In this document: piece after piece, positions 52,653 through 62,089 of the stretch
How positions within the stretch are numbered: position 1 is the stretch's first letter
Layout: each line of letters starts with the position of its first letter
Source of the DNA: ZC4RG30 sp049841155
Lineage (GTDB): Bacteria > Pseudomonadota > Gammaproteobacteria > Steroidobacterales > Steroidobacteraceae
DNA: 64,000 bases
Assembly (NCBI GenBank): GCA_049841155.1
Contig: JASGHI010000003.1
Location: 1,054,001-1,118,000 of the forward strand
Direction of reading: 5' to 3'
Position numbers and translations under genes: made by a program
The notes under the pieces: model-generated
What the model was told of the DNA's origin: nothing
Databases searched by the model: none
The model's input: only the letters and a program-made list of their open reading frames with translations

Positions 52653-53996
52653 TCACACGTTCAGCAGCAGATGTTCGCGCTCCCAGGAGCTGATCACCTG
52701 CAGGAACACTTCGTGCTCGGCCGATTTCACGATCGAGTATGCCGCAACGAAGGGCGCTCCCAGAACGCGGATCAGCGAGTCGCTTTCCTCGAGACGCCGC
52801 AACGCCCCGTCCAGCGAACGCGGCAGCGCGAACGGCAGATCGTGGGCGCTGCCGGCAATGGGCTCGCTGGGCTGGATGTTCTCGATCATGCCGAGATAGC
52901 CGCAGGCCAGAGAGGCGGCAATGGCCAGATACGGATTGGCGTCGGCGCCACCCACGCGATTCTCGACCCGGCGGTTCTCGGGATCCGAAACCGGAACTCG
53001 CAGACCGGCGGTGCGATTGTCGTAGCCCCACTGCACATTGATCGGCGCCAGCGCAGCGCGGGTAATGCGGCGGTAGGAGTTCACGTTGGGCGCGAACAGC
53101 GCCATGGCCGCGGGCAGGTATTTCTGCAGGCCGCCGATGTGCGCGAAGAACAGCTGCGAGGGCGAGCCGTCATCGTTGCTGAAAATGTTCTTGCCCGTTT
53201 TCTTGTCGAGGATGCTCTGGTGGATGTGCATGGCGCTGCCCGGCTCCTTGTCGTGGGGCTTGGCCATGAACGTGGCGTACATCTTGTGGCGCAATGCCGC
53301 CTCGCGGGCGGTGCGCTTGAACAGGAAGGCCTGGTCGGCGAGGTCCAGCGGATCGCCGTGCAGCAGGTTGATCTCCATCTGCGCCGGGCCGTCCTCGTGG
53401 ATCAGCGTGTCGATCTCGATGTCCTGCGCCTCGCAGAAGGCATAGATGTCGTCGAACAGCGGATCGAATTCGTTCACCGCGGCGATGCTGTAGCTCTGGC
53501 GGCCCGGCTCGGCGCGGCCGGAACGGCCGATGGGCGGCTTCAGCGGATAGTCGGCATCGATGTTCGGCTCTATGAGATAGAACTCCAGCTCCGGCGCGAT
53601 CACCGGTTCCCAGCCGCGCTGCGCGTACAACTCCAGCACATGCCGCAGCACGTGGCGCGGCGCCATGGTCACGCGCCGGCCATCGGAATAAAAGCAATCA
53701 TGGATCACCTGCGCCGTGGGCTCGGCAGCCCAGGGCACCACGCGCACGGTGCGGACATCGGCCTTGAGCACGATGTCGATCTCGGCCGGACTCATGGCCG
53801 GCGTGGTATCGGGCGGATAGTCGCCGGTGACGGTCTGCAGGAAGATGCTCTCCGGCAGGCGCATGCCGGCGTCGGCGGCAAATTTCTCGGCCGGCATGAT
53901 CTTGCCGCGCGCGATGCCGGCCATGTCGGGGATGATGGCCTCGACCTCGGAGATGCCGCGCTCGCGGAAAAATTGCTGGATGTCGGTCGTGGTCAT
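52653..53996 (-). CDS. puuA: Gamma-glutamylpolyamine synthetase, PuuA/SpuB type
   Basis: 447 residues, glutamine-synthetase fold: EAIIPDMAGIARGKIMPAEK, the catalytic ELEFYLIEP, the metal-site EINLLHGDPLDLADQ, SAMHIHQSILD, and NRTAGLRVPVSD. These proteins ligate glutamate to putrescine or other polyamines with ATP. I take the ATG giving MTTTDIQQ, with AGGTGA just upstream; an ATG five codons earlier overlaps the puuD stop (TGATG). It corresponds to SpuB. Confidence 0.9.
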   Translation of the reverse strand: MTTTDIQQFFRERGISEVEAIIPDMAGIARGKIMPAEKFAADAGMRLPESIFLQTVTGDYPPDTTPAMSPAEIDIVLKADVRTVRVVPWAAEPTAQVIHDCFYSDGRRVTMAPRHVLRHVLELYAQRGWEPVIAPELEFYLIEPNIDADYPLKPPIGRSGRAEPGRQSYSIAAVNEFDPLFDDIYAFCEAQDIEIDTLIHEDGPAQMEINLLHGDPLDLADQAFLFKRTAREAALRHKMYATFMAKPHDKEPGSAMHIHQSILDKKTGKNIFSNDDGSPSQLFFAHIGGLQKYLPAAMALFAPNVNSYRRITRAALAPINVQWGYDNRTAGLRVPVSDPENRRVENRVGGADANPYLAIAASLACGYLGMIENIQPSEPIAGSAHDLPFALPRSLDGALRRLEESDSLIRVLGAPFVAAYSIVKSAEHEVFLQVISSWEREHLLLNV

Positions 53997-54010
53997 GGGA
54001 TCACCTGTCA

Positions 54011-54766
54011 TCAGCGGGCTGCGGCGCGCTCCCGCGCCGCCGCTCCGAACGTCTGGAAAAGCCGTGTGGAAAACGGATTGTCGAGCGCCTTCCACTCCGG
54101 ATGCCATTGCATGGCAACGGCGAAACGCTGCGCGTCGCGGACCCGGAAAGCCTCGATGAGGCCGTCATCGGCACGCGCCTCCTCGACGAGGCCGGGCGCG
54201 AGGTCGCGCACACCCTGGTGATGCAGCGAGTTCACCTGGATGCGCTGCTGGCCGGCAATGCCATGCAGCAGGCCACCGGCAGTGAAGGTGACGGCATGCG
54301 CGGGGCCGTACTGCACTTCCAGCGGCGCATTGACGTCTTCATGATGCACCTGAAGGCCCGGCACCTCATGCACGTGCTGCCACAGCGTGCCGCCGAAGGC
54401 GACGTTCATTTCCTGGAAGCCGCGGCACACGCCCAGCACCGGAATACCCAGCGCGATGGCACGCGGAATCAGGTGCAGCGTGGTCGCATCGCGCTCCGGA
54501 TCGTGCAAGGTGCCGGGACGGCTGGCCTCACCGCCATAGCGGCGCGGTTCGACGTTGGAAGGGCTGCCGGTGAAGAACAGTCCATCGAGCGTGTCCAGCA
54601 GCTCGTCGAGCAGCAGTTCGCGTCCCAGCGAGGGGATCACCAGCGGCATGGCGCCGCCGGCATCCAGCACGGCGGTGATGTATTTCTCGCCTACGGCGTG
54701 GAAGGGGTGCGGACCGAGCATGCGCCGGTCGGCAGGGATTCCGATGACGGGCCGTCTGGCTGGCAT
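54011..54766 (-). CDS. puuD: Gamma-glutamyl-GABA hydrolase PuuD/SpuA
   Basis: 251 residues, class-I glutamine-amidotransferase fold: VIGIPADRRMLGPHPFH, TGSPSNVEPRRYG, the nucleophile Cys in LGVCRGFQEMNVAFGG, and the His of AMQWHPEW with a Glu nearby. It releases GABA and glutamate from gamma-glutamyl-GABA. It is the first gene of the leftward operon; the start is the ATG giving MPARRPVIG. Confidence 0.92.
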   Translation of the reverse strand: MPARRPVIGIPADRRMLGPHPFHAVGEKYITAVLDAGGAMPLVIPSLGRELLLDELLDTLDGLFFTGSPSNVEPRRYGGEASRPGTLHDPERDATTLHLIPRAIALGIPVLGVCRGFQEMNVAFGGTLWQHVHEVPGLQVHHEDVNAPLEVQYGPAHAVTFTAGGLLHGIAGQQRIQVNSLHHQGVRDLAPGLVEEARADDGLIEAFRVRDAQRFAVAMQWHPEWKALDNPFSTRLFQTFGAAARERAAAR

Positions 54767-54984
54767 GGCACTGCGTTCAAGATTTTCTACGGGCCCGGGC
54801 GGCGCCGGACGATACCGGGTGCGGGCAGATGGCACATTAGACCACAGGAAGGCCTTCACCGAGCTGGGTGTTGCGACGCAACATCTCCAAGTCCATGACG
54901 TACAAGCCTAAATTGCCGCCTGTCGACCGTATTGGTTATGCTCGTTCCCGAATCCTGGACACTGCCTGCGGCGGAGGTTCCTTC
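54767..54984. promoter_or_regulatory. Divergent polyamine promoter region
   Basis: A 218-nt gap between puuD (leftward) and the glutamine-synthetase-like gene (rightward). It contains a 15-bp palindrome (54869-54883) and GGAGG at 54973-54977, the ribosome site of the rightward gene. No gene of its own is seen; an open frame through it lacks homologous content. Confidence 0.55.
54869..54883. promoter_or_regulatory. Palindromic operator candidate TGTTGCGACGCAACA
   Basis: TGTTGCG and CGCAACA are exact inverted arms around one base, placed centrally between the two divergent polyamine operons. It is likely the binding site of the polyamine regulator. No regulator gene is in the nearby window, so the binder is unknown. 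Confidence 0.6.
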
Positions 54985-56349
54985 ATGCAACAGGCGTTGC
55001 AGTCCTTCCTGGGCGGCCGCCCCCGGCTGCGCTTCATCGACCTGCTGCTGCACGACCTCAACGGCGTGGACCGGGGCAAGCGTGTGGATGTGGCGAGCGC
55101 CCCCGGCGTGTTCCGCGACGGCCTGCTGCTGCCTGGCTCGATGTTCGCGCTGGACGTGCCCGGCGGCACAGTGCAGGAAACGGGCCTGGGCTTCGACGAG
55201 GGCGACGCCGACCGGCCCTGCCGGCCGCTGCCGGACACGCTGGTGGACGTGCCCTGGCAGGACCCGGGCATCGCGCAGGCACAGCTCACCATGCACGAGC
55301 GCGACGGACGGCCCTTCTTCGGCGACCCGCGCCATCTGCTTGCGGCCGTACTGTCGCGCTTCGCGCAGCGCGGTCTCGCGCCCGTGGTCGCCATCGAGCT
55401 GGAATTCTATCTTCTCGATTGCGAGCGCAATGCCCATGGCCTGCCGCAGCCGCCGCGCGCACCGCGGACCGGACGGCGCGAGTACCGCACGCAGATCAAT
55501 TCGATGCTGGACCTGGATGAATATTCTGCCGTGCTCGCCGCCATCGACGCCGCCTGCCGCACGCAGGCCGTGCCGTCGACGACGGCACTGGCCGAATATG
55601 GCCCCGCGCAGTTCGAGGTCAATCTCGCCCATGGCAGCGACGTACTGGCCGTCTGCGACCAGGCCATGCGCTTTCGCCGCATCGTCAAATGCGTGGCGCG
55701 GCGCCATGGCATGGACGCCACCTTCCTCTCCAAACCCTATGCCGACATGGCCGGCAGCGGCCTGCACGTGCACGTGAGCATGAACGATGCGCAGGGCCGC
55801 AACCTGTTCGCCGCCGAGGACCCTCGGGGCTCGCCGCTGATGCAGCAGGCCGCGGCGGGACTGCTCGCCACCATGGCCGACGGCATGGCCGTGTTCGCGC
55901 CGCTGGCCAACTGCTGGCGACGCTACCGCTCCGAATCCTACGTGCCGCTCACGGCCGACTGGTCCATCAACAACCGCGGCGCGGCGCTGCGCGTGCCGGT
56001 AAGCGATGCGGCCAACCGCAGGCTGGAACACCGCGTCGCAGGCGCCGAGGCCAACCCCTATCTGGTGGTGAGCTGGATACTGGGCGGCATGCTGCACGGA
56101 TTCGAAGCCGGCCAGCCCCCGCGGCCGCCGCTGACCGGCAATGCCTACCATGGCAGCTGCGAGCGGGGCCCGGCCCTGCCCCACTACTGGCCCACAGCGC
56201 TGGAGCGTTTCGAGCGCAGCGACTTTGCGCGCTCACTGATGGGCGAACCCCTGCACCGCCTCTATGCCCGCGTGAAACGGCACGAGCTCGACGAGTTCAA
56301 CGCCATCGTCACGCCGGGAGAATGCGCGCTGTACCTGCCGGCGCTTTAG
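54985..56349 (+). CDS. Second glutamine-synthetase-like polyamine ligase (SpuI-like)
   Basis: 454 residues with the glutamine-synthetase fold: FIDLLLHDLNGVDRGKRVDV, catalytic IELEFYLLDCER, metal-site FEVNLAHGSDVLAVCDQ, SGLHVHVSMND, and NRGAALRVPVSD. In P. aeruginosa spuI lies divergent from spuA exactly as here, and such paralogues ligate glutamate to other polyamines. The RBS GGAGG supports the ATG at 54985 over longer starts. It is followed 7 nt later by the puuB gene. Confidence 0.85.
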   Translation: MQQALQSFLGGRPRLRFIDLLLHDLNGVDRGKRVDVASAPGVFRDGLLLPGSMFALDVPGGTVQETGLGFDEGDADRPCRPLPDTLVDVPWQDPGIAQAQLTMHERDGRPFFGDPRHLLAAVLSRFAQRGLAPVVAIELEFYLLDCERNAHGLPQPPRAPRTGRREYRTQINSMLDLDEYSAVLAAIDAACRTQAVPSTTALAEYGPAQFEVNLAHGSDVLAVCDQAMRFRRIVKCVARRHGMDATFLSKPYADMAGSGLHVHVSMNDAQGRNLFAAEDPRGSPLMQQAAAGLLATMADGMAVFAPLANCWRRYRSESYVPLTADWSINNRGAALRVPVSDAANRRLEHRVAGAEANPYLVVSWILGGMLHGFEAGQPPRPPLTGNAYHGSCERGPALPHYWPTALERFERSDFARSLMGEPLHRLYARVKRHELDEFNAIVTPGECALYLPAL

Positions 56350-56356
56350 GAGTCCG

Positions 56357-57637
56357 ATGCAAGGCGTCGATACGCAACCCTGGTACTGGAGCGCACTGCC
56401 GGAACCCGCCGCGCTGCCTCAGCTTGCAGGCGATGCCAGCTGCGATGTGGGCGTGGTGGGTGCCGGCATCGCAGGCCTGTCGGCGGCGCTGCATCTGGCG
56501 GAGCGCGGCTACCGCGTCACGGTGCTGGAAGGCGGCCGCATCGGTTCGGGTGCGTCGGGGCGCAGCGGCGCCCAGGCCATCTTCGGAGTCGCCGCCAGCC
56601 AGCAGAAACTCCAATCGCTCATCGGCGTCGCGGACGCACGCCGGGTGTGGGACATGAGCATCGAAGCCCTGGCGCTGATCCGCCGGCTGGTCGCGCGCCA
56701 TGCCATCGACTGTGACCTCACGCACGGGCAGCTGCATGTGGCCATCAAGCCGCGCCAGATGGACGAACTGACAGCCTGGGAGCGCGAACTGACGGGAGAC
56801 TACGGCTACCGCAGCGTGCGCCTGCTGGACCGCGAGGCCGTACGCGCCGAGGTCGCGAGCCCGCGCTACATCGGCGGCCTGTTCGACACCAACGGCATGC
56901 ACCTGCAACCGCTGAAATACTTGCGTGGGCTCGCGGCGGCCGCACAGCGCGCCGGCGTCGTCATCCACGAGAACAGCCACGTGCTGCATCACACGCGCCG
57001 CGACGGCCGGCCAGTGCTGGTCACCACCCGCGGCACACTGCGCTGCGGGCAGATCGTGTTCGCCGGCAATGCCCAGCTGGGGCGCACCGTGCCCGCACTG
57101 ACACGCCGCATCATGCCTGTGGGCACCTACATCGTCGCCACCGAACCGCTGGGCGAATCCACAGCCCGCGCACTGCTGCCGCACAACGCTGCGGTGACCG
57201 ACATCAACTGGGTGCTGGACTACTTCCGCCGCAGTGCCGATCACCGGCTGCTGTTCGGCGGCCGCGTGAGCTACTCCGGCCTCGACCCCTTCGACACGGC
57301 CGGGGCCACCCGCCGGCGCATGATCCGCGTGTTCCCGCAGCTGGGCAATGTGCGCATCACCCACGCCTGGGGCGGTTATGTGGACATCACGCTGAACCGC
57401 GCACCGGATTTCGGACGGCTCGAACCCGATGTGTACTACCTGCAGGGATTCTCCGGCCACGGCATCGCGCTCACCGGCATGGCCGGCAGCCTGGTGGCCG
57501 AGGCCATCGCCGGCGACAGCGGACGCTTCGATGTGTTCGCCCGCATTCCCCATCGCGGCTTCCCCGGCGGCGCATTGCTGCGCCGGCCGGCGCTGGTGCT
57601 GGCGATGCTGTACTACCGGCTGCGCGACTTTCTCTAG
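56357..57637 (+). CDS. puuB: Gamma-glutamylputrescine oxidoreductase PuuB-like
   Basis: 426 residues of the DAO family: the FAD motif GAGIAG at 35-40 (VGVVGAGIAGLSAALHLAER), GSGASGRSGAQAIFG, YCTTG-equivalent regions, and the C-terminal FSGHGIALTGMAGSLVAEAI. It oxidises gamma-glutamylputrescine to the aldehyde with H2O2 release. It forms a rightward pair with the synthetase-like gene. The next enzyme, the aldehyde dehydrogenase PuuC, is not in the window. Its TAG overlaps the convergent HdeD gene's stop. Confidence 0.9.
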   Translation: MQGVDTQPWYWSALPEPAALPQLAGDASCDVGVVGAGIAGLSAALHLAERGYRVTVLEGGRIGSGASGRSGAQAIFGVAASQQKLQSLIGVADARRVWDMSIEALALIRRLVARHAIDCDLTHGQLHVAIKPRQMDELTAWERELTGDYGYRSVRLLDREAVRAEVASPRYIGGLFDTNGMHLQPLKYLRGLAAAAQRAGVVIHENSHVLHHTRRDGRPVLVTTRGTLRCGQIVFAGNAQLGRTVPALTRRIMPVGTYIVATEPLGESTARALLPHNAAVTDINWVLDYFRRSADHRLLFGGRVSYSGLDPFDTAGATRRRMIRVFPQLGNVRITHAWGGYVDITLNRAPDFGRLEPDVYYLQGFSGHGIALTGMAGSLVAEAIAGDSGRFDVFARIPHRGFPGGALLRRPALVLAMLYYRLRDFL

Positions 57638-58197
57638 CCGGGCTGCACCAGCTTGCGCAGCCGGAACGCCGCAAAGATCTGGATCAGGCCGTAAACCAGC
57701 GCCAGTGCCCCAATCCACACCGTGGTGACCGCGATGCCGGCCACCGGATTGAGCACGAACATCACGCCGAGCACGATGCCGAGCAGACCACTCAGGGCGA
57801 TCAGCCATTCGCCCTCGATCTGCCTGCGTACGCGGATGGCAAACACGATGCGGTAGATGCCGCCGACGATCAGCCACGCCGCCAGCAGGAACAACAACGC
57901 GCTGGCCGTCACCACCGGATTGAGCATGGTCAGCACGCCGAAGGCGAGTGAAACCAGCGCATAGAACAGCAACCAGCCGCGCGATATGGCATGCCCCCTG
58001 TCGAGCATCGCGGCCAGAGTGACGACACCCTCGACGATGGCAAAGATGCCCAGCGTCCAGGCCAGCGCCACCGCCGTGGCAATCGGGCGCGTGAGCGCCA
58101 CGATGCCGAACACGGCGCCGAGCAGGCCGTAAACCAGAACGATCCACCAGCTGCGGCCAAGCAGACCCATCAGGGGTGAGCGGATTTGCGCATTCAT
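57634..58197 (-). CDS. HdeD-like (DUF308) membrane protein
   Basis: 187 residues, six hydrophobic segments in pairs (WWIVLVYGLLGAVFGIVALT, WTLGIFAIVEGVVTLAAMLD, SALLFLLAAWLIVGGIYRIV), typical of HdeD/DUF308, which in E. coli is tied to acid resistance at high cell density. The start follows AGGAGAC with a short spacer. Its TAG shares CTAG with puuB, so the two convergent genes overlap by 4 nt. Role here unknown. Confidence 0.85.
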   Translation of the reverse strand: MNAQIRSPLMGLLGRSWWIVLVYGLLGAVFGIVALTRPIATAVALAWTLGIFAIVEGVVTLAAMLDRGHAISRGWLLFYALVSLAFGVLTMLNPVVTASALLFLLAAWLIVGGIYRIVFAIRVRRQIEGEWLIALSGLLGIVLGVMFVLNPVAGIAVTTVWIGALALVYGLIQIFAAFRLRKLVQPG

Positions 58198-58326
58198 CAG
58201 CGGTCTCCTGTTGCAGGATGAAAGGCGCCGCGGCAGCGCAACCGCTCCGCCGGCGCCCGCCAAGCCTACCAGACGATAGATCGCAGGACAGATGGGCGTC
58301 CACTCGCCCCGGCATTTCACCGGGCG

Positions 58327-59637
58327 CTACTTCCTCCGCTTGTCGAACCTGGCGCGGAAATCGGCCAGCTGGATCACATAGTCATCGGCCGCATGGAACT
58401 CGGCATCGGTCATCCTGGGCTGCTCGTGATCCCGATACCAGGCGGCGTATTCAGCAGTCTCACCGCTAAACTTGCGGTAGTGCGTCGAATAGGTCTTCAC
58501 GGTGATGGTCGGCACCTTGGCCGCCATGTCGAATGTCATCAGGCGCAGCCAGCCATCGCCGATGCCCACCGGGAACTGCGGGTACGGCGACGTGACGCCA
58601 TGCTCCTTCGCCGTCTGGCCGCGGTCCTGGTAGTCGGCCAGGACCTGCCAGACCTTCGTGCCCGCCTTATTGACGTCCACGCGCTTTGCCTGGCCATGCT
58701 CATGGCCGCACAGCACGAGAAAGATCTGCTCATGCTGGCTGATGAACTTGTCCCAGATCATCTGCGGGCTGTTGTCGAGGGGATCGGCCGCCGCATTGTC
58801 GATCATCGGGTTCGGCAGGCGTTCGCCATCGGTGTTGAGGTAGTCGTGCAGGCTGACGATGGTCGGCATCCCGGGATACCTGGCGACGATCTGCGCCGCC
58901 CATTCCAGCGACGCATTCGGGGCATCGAACTGCAGCCCGATGTGCAGGAAACGGTAGCCGCCGGCTTCGAAAATCTGCGCGCTGTCGGCACCGCCGTCAT
59001 GCGAAGCCACATACCAGGGCTTGCCCTTGAAGAACTCCTGGTCAGCGCCGAACACTGAGCGCCAGTTGTCCAGGCCGCCGGAGTGCATGCCGCCGATGGA
59101 GCTCAGGTCGGAAAGATCGACCTGCGCCTTGGGCGGAAAGTGCGAATCGGGCCACATCGCATCGTAGTCGTGGTTGCCCGGAACTACCCCGAACGGCACC
59201 TTGCCATCGATCAGGCGCCAGGCTTCGAGCACCTTGGGCATCTCGACGGTCCTGACCTTCTCCGTCGGGACCATCTCCCTGTCCAGGAGCGGGTTCGGGA
59301 TGCGCCGGAATCCGCGCGCCTCATGTTCCGGGTCTATCAGCTTGGACTGGTGCTCCCAGTTGTCCCCGAGACCGGCGACGAAAGCAATGTCGCCACCGGC
59401 AGACTCCACATTGGCGGCGATGTAACGGAACTGCGCAATGAACTGCTCGCTGGCGTCGAACGGGAAGCCGTCCGCCTTCTGGCGCTTGTAGTTCACGTAG
59501 TTCTGCGTGTCGGGGATCACGGCGATGGTGAAGCCGGTATCCGTCGTCGCCTTCTGCGAGGTGCCCGCGCAGGCCGACAGCAGTACGGCCAGCGACACTC
59601 CGAATATGACGCGACGCGAAAGCTGTTTCGTGCTCAT
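58327..59637 (-). CDS. Calcineurin-type metallophosphoesterase lipoprotein
   Basis: 436 residues. Lipobox SAC at 21-23 (LAVLLSACAGTS). Metal-ligand motifs of the fold are seen: VIPDTQNY, GLGDNWEH, VPGNHDYD, SLHDYL and CGHEHGQ. It would hydrolyse phosphate esters at the envelope. It follows the TonB-dependent receptor by 20 nt in the same direction, suggesting that the receptor imports either its substrate or the released product. I use the ATG with GGGAG upstream. Confidence 0.86.
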   Translation of the reverse strand: MSTKQLSRRVIFGVSLAVLLSACAGTSQKATTDTGFTIAVIPDTQNYVNYKRQKADGFPFDASEQFIAQFRYIAANVESAGGDIAFVAGLGDNWEHQSKLIDPEHEARGFRRIPNPLLDREMVPTEKVRTVEMPKVLEAWRLIDGKVPFGVVPGNHDYDAMWPDSHFPPKAQVDLSDLSSIGGMHSGGLDNWRSVFGADQEFFKGKPWYVASHDGGADSAQIFEAGGYRFLHIGLQFDAPNASLEWAAQIVARYPGMPTIVSLHDYLNTDGERLPNPMIDNAAADPLDNSPQMIWDKFISQHEQIFLVLCGHEHGQAKRVDVNKAGTKVWQVLADYQDRGQTAKEHGVTSPYPQFPVGIGDGWLRLMTFDMAAKVPTITVKTYSTHYRKFSGETAEYAAWYRDHEQPRMTDAEFHAADDYVIQLADFRARFDKRRK

Positions 59638-59657
59638 GTGTTTCTCCCGTTGAGCGA

Positions 59658-61991
59658 TCAGAATTTGTAGGCAAACTCGGCGCGCACGTTGCGGCGCGAA
59701 CCCGCGATGAAGGTCGGGATGCCGAAGTTGTCGCCGGTGTTGCCGGCGTCCAGCAGGTATTTCTCGTCGAGCAGATTGTCGCCAATGAGGTTCACCGACC
59801 ACCTGCCACCGTCGCTGGTGTAGCCGACGTTCAGGCGCAGCAGACCATAGGCATTCTGGAATTCGTCGACGCGGTCATCCGAGTTTGCGGCGTTCGAGCG
59901 CTGCTGCAGATCCGTGCGGTCATCGTCGTCCCACATGAAGAACTTCGACTTCCAGCTGTACACCGGCGTGATGTCGAGGGTGCCGCCCACCGAGAGGGGA
60001 ATCTCGATATCCAGGCCCAGCGAAGCCAGATTGTCGGGCGAATTGCGCGGCCGGTTGCCTTTCAGCGGACCGTCCTTGAAACGGGCCTTGTTGTACGCAT
60101 AGGTGACGAAGCCGGTCACGTAACCGTTGACCCGGAAGCTGTTCTGCAGCTCTATGCCGGGCGCATCGGCGCTGCCGGCGTTCTGGAACACGACGGTGCC
60201 ACCGACATAGGCCTGGGTCTGGAAATTTCTGTAGTCCTGCTTGTACACCGCAGCACTGCCGACCAGCCGGTTCCCGAACGCAGCGTACTTCAGGCCGATT
60301 TCGGCGGACTTGAGCGTTTCCGCCGGCGCGACCGTCACGACTCCGGTGGTGCTGACGCTCGCCACATCGGGACGCTTGCCGACACCGTACACACCGTAGA
60401 AGTTCACCTGGGGCGCAAGCTGCCAACGGAAACCGGCGCGACCAGTGGTGAGGCTGGAGTCATGGCTCACCGACGCGGCTACACCACCCGGGGAAGGCTG
60501 GAAGAAGATGCCGGCGCCGGTCAGGTTGGATGGCCCGTAAGGCAGCCACCCGCGATTGGTCGCATCGACGCTGCCGCGGCTGCTGCGGCCACCGGCAAAC
60601 ACCTGGAAGGTGTCGGTCAGCTTGGCGGTGACATCGGCAAAGAAGTCCCAGTTCTTCACGCTGGCGGTGCCGGCATAGCTGTCCTGATGGAACGCCTTGA
60701 GGTAGTTCGCAAGCGGCCCGAGCGCTGCGTTTATCTCCGCATTGGTCATGCCGTTGGGTTCCCTGGCGCGAATGCTGCCCAGCATGGCGATGCCGCGCTC
60801 GTCGAAACCCATGTCCATGCTCATGCCGTTGTTGGCTTTCACATAGCTGACACCGGCAAAGCCGTCGAAGATGCCGAGGTTGGTGAAGTTCAGCCGCAGC
60901 TCCTCGCTCACCTGCTTGCCCCAGCCGCACTGGTTGTACTCGATGATCTCGGCCGCCATGCCATCCATGTCGCCGGCCTGGCAGGAGTTGAACTTGCGCC
61001 ATCCTGTTACGGAAGTGACGCTGAAGGTGTCGTTGAGGCGCAAATCCACGGTGCCGCTGACATTGTTGATGTAGCGCTTGAAGTAAAGATCCGGGAAGTT
61101 CGGGCCGAAGGTGGACAGATGCAGCGGCGTCCAGAAATCCAGATCGCCGATCACCGCTCCGGTCCGGTTGTCCCGCGGCAGGATGCGGTTGGACTTGAAC
61201 GGCACGCTGGAGTCGGTGTCGTCCACGTCGCGGGTGGCGACAAGATTGACCTCCACGCCATCTGCGGGCAGCCAGCGGGCAGCCAGCCGGTATGCGTCGG
61301 CATTGATGGCATTGAAACTGCCGCCGTCGGTATCCTTCACAAAGCCATCGCGCTCCTTGTGCTGCGCGCCGACACGGATTCCGAAGTTGTCAGAAAGCGG
61401 GATGTTGGCTATCGCGGCATAGCGCCGGTAGTCGTAGTCGCCGATGCCGCCCTGCACCTGTAATTCGCGTCTGCCGAGATTGGCCCTGTTCTGGAAGATC
61501 GATACGCTGCCGTTCAATGCCGAACGGCCATGCAGCGTCGACTGCGGGCCGCGATCGATTTCGATGCGGTTGACGTCGAACAGTTCGCCGTAGGTGGCCA
61601 CCGTCTGGGTGGCCGGAATACCGTCCTGGAACACGGAAACACGCATTTCCCCCGAAGGCGCAAACTCGTTGGAGGACACGCCACGGATGGTGAATGCCGG
61701 CGCGAAACGGTCCTGGGATTCCATGTTGAAGCCCGGCGTCACGGCGGCGACCTTGTCCAGTTCGGTGGCGCCGATCTTGTCCAGGAATTTTTCATCGTAG
61801 GCCGTGACCGACAGCGGCACGTCGATGATGTTCTGCTCGCGCTTCTGCGCGGTAACCACGATCATTTCCAGCTCGTCGCCGTCACGTGGCTGGCTGCCGG
61901 CTTCCTGGGCAATGGCTTGCTGAACGGTCAGCGCAAGCAGTGTGGAGGCGAGTATCGGAGTTGTCTTCACGGCGGTACCTTTCTTGAACAC
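59658..61991 (-). CDS. TonB-dependent outer-membrane receptor
   Basis: 777 residues with signal peptide (ILASTLLALTVQQAIAQ), a TonB-box-like EMIVVTAQKRE, the plug (DVPLSVTAYDEKFLDKIGAT, IEIDRGPQSTLHGRSALNGS) and a long barrel ending in EFAYKF. It imports a scarce solute using the TonB system. The downstream metallophosphoesterase lipoprotein and the divergent TetR gene suggest a regulated uptake-and-hydrolysis pair, substrate unknown (a phosphorylated compound is possible). Confidence 0.93.
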   Translation of the reverse strand: MFKKGTAVKTTPILASTLLALTVQQAIAQEAGSQPRDGDELEMIVVTAQKREQNIIDVPLSVTAYDEKFLDKIGATELDKVAAVTPGFNMESQDRFAPAFTIRGVSSNEFAPSGEMRVSVFQDGIPATQTVATYGELFDVNRIEIDRGPQSTLHGRSALNGSVSIFQNRANLGRRELQVQGGIGDYDYRRYAAIANIPLSDNFGIRVGAQHKERDGFVKDTDGGSFNAINADAYRLAARWLPADGVEVNLVATRDVDDTDSSVPFKSNRILPRDNRTGAVIGDLDFWTPLHLSTFGPNFPDLYFKRYINNVSGTVDLRLNDTFSVTSVTGWRKFNSCQAGDMDGMAAEIIEYNQCGWGKQVSEELRLNFTNLGIFDGFAGVSYVKANNGMSMDMGFDERGIAMLGSIRAREPNGMTNAEINAALGPLANYLKAFHQDSYAGTASVKNWDFFADVTAKLTDTFQVFAGGRSSRGSVDATNRGWLPYGPSNLTGAGIFFQPSPGGVAASVSHDSSLTTGRAGFRWQLAPQVNFYGVYGVGKRPDVASVSTTGVVTVAPAETLKSAEIGLKYAAFGNRLVGSAAVYKQDYRNFQTQAYVGGTVVFQNAGSADAPGIELQNSFRVNGYVTGFVTYAYNKARFKDGPLKGNRPRNSPDNLASLGLDIEIPLSVGGTLDITPVYSWKSKFFMWDDDDRTDLQQRSNAANSDDRVDEFQNAYGLLRLNVGYTSDGGRWSVNLIGDNLLDEKYLLDAGNTGDNFGIPTFIAGSRRNVRAEFAYKF

Positions 61992-62089
61992 GGCTCACGT
62001 GCTTAATATCGATACAGCATTGTTCCGTTAATATGTGACAGGTATGTTTCGGAAACGCCATCGGAAGGAAACAGGGGAGCGTCATCGCA
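61992..62089. promoter_or_regulatory. Divergent promoter between TonB receptor and TetR gene
   Basis: 98 nt, AT-richer than the surroundings. GTTTCGGAAAC (62046-62056) is a perfect 5+1+5 palindrome and may be the TetR operator. TTAATAT is repeated at 62003-62009 and 62028-62034. Both genes would be read from here. Confidence 0.5.
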
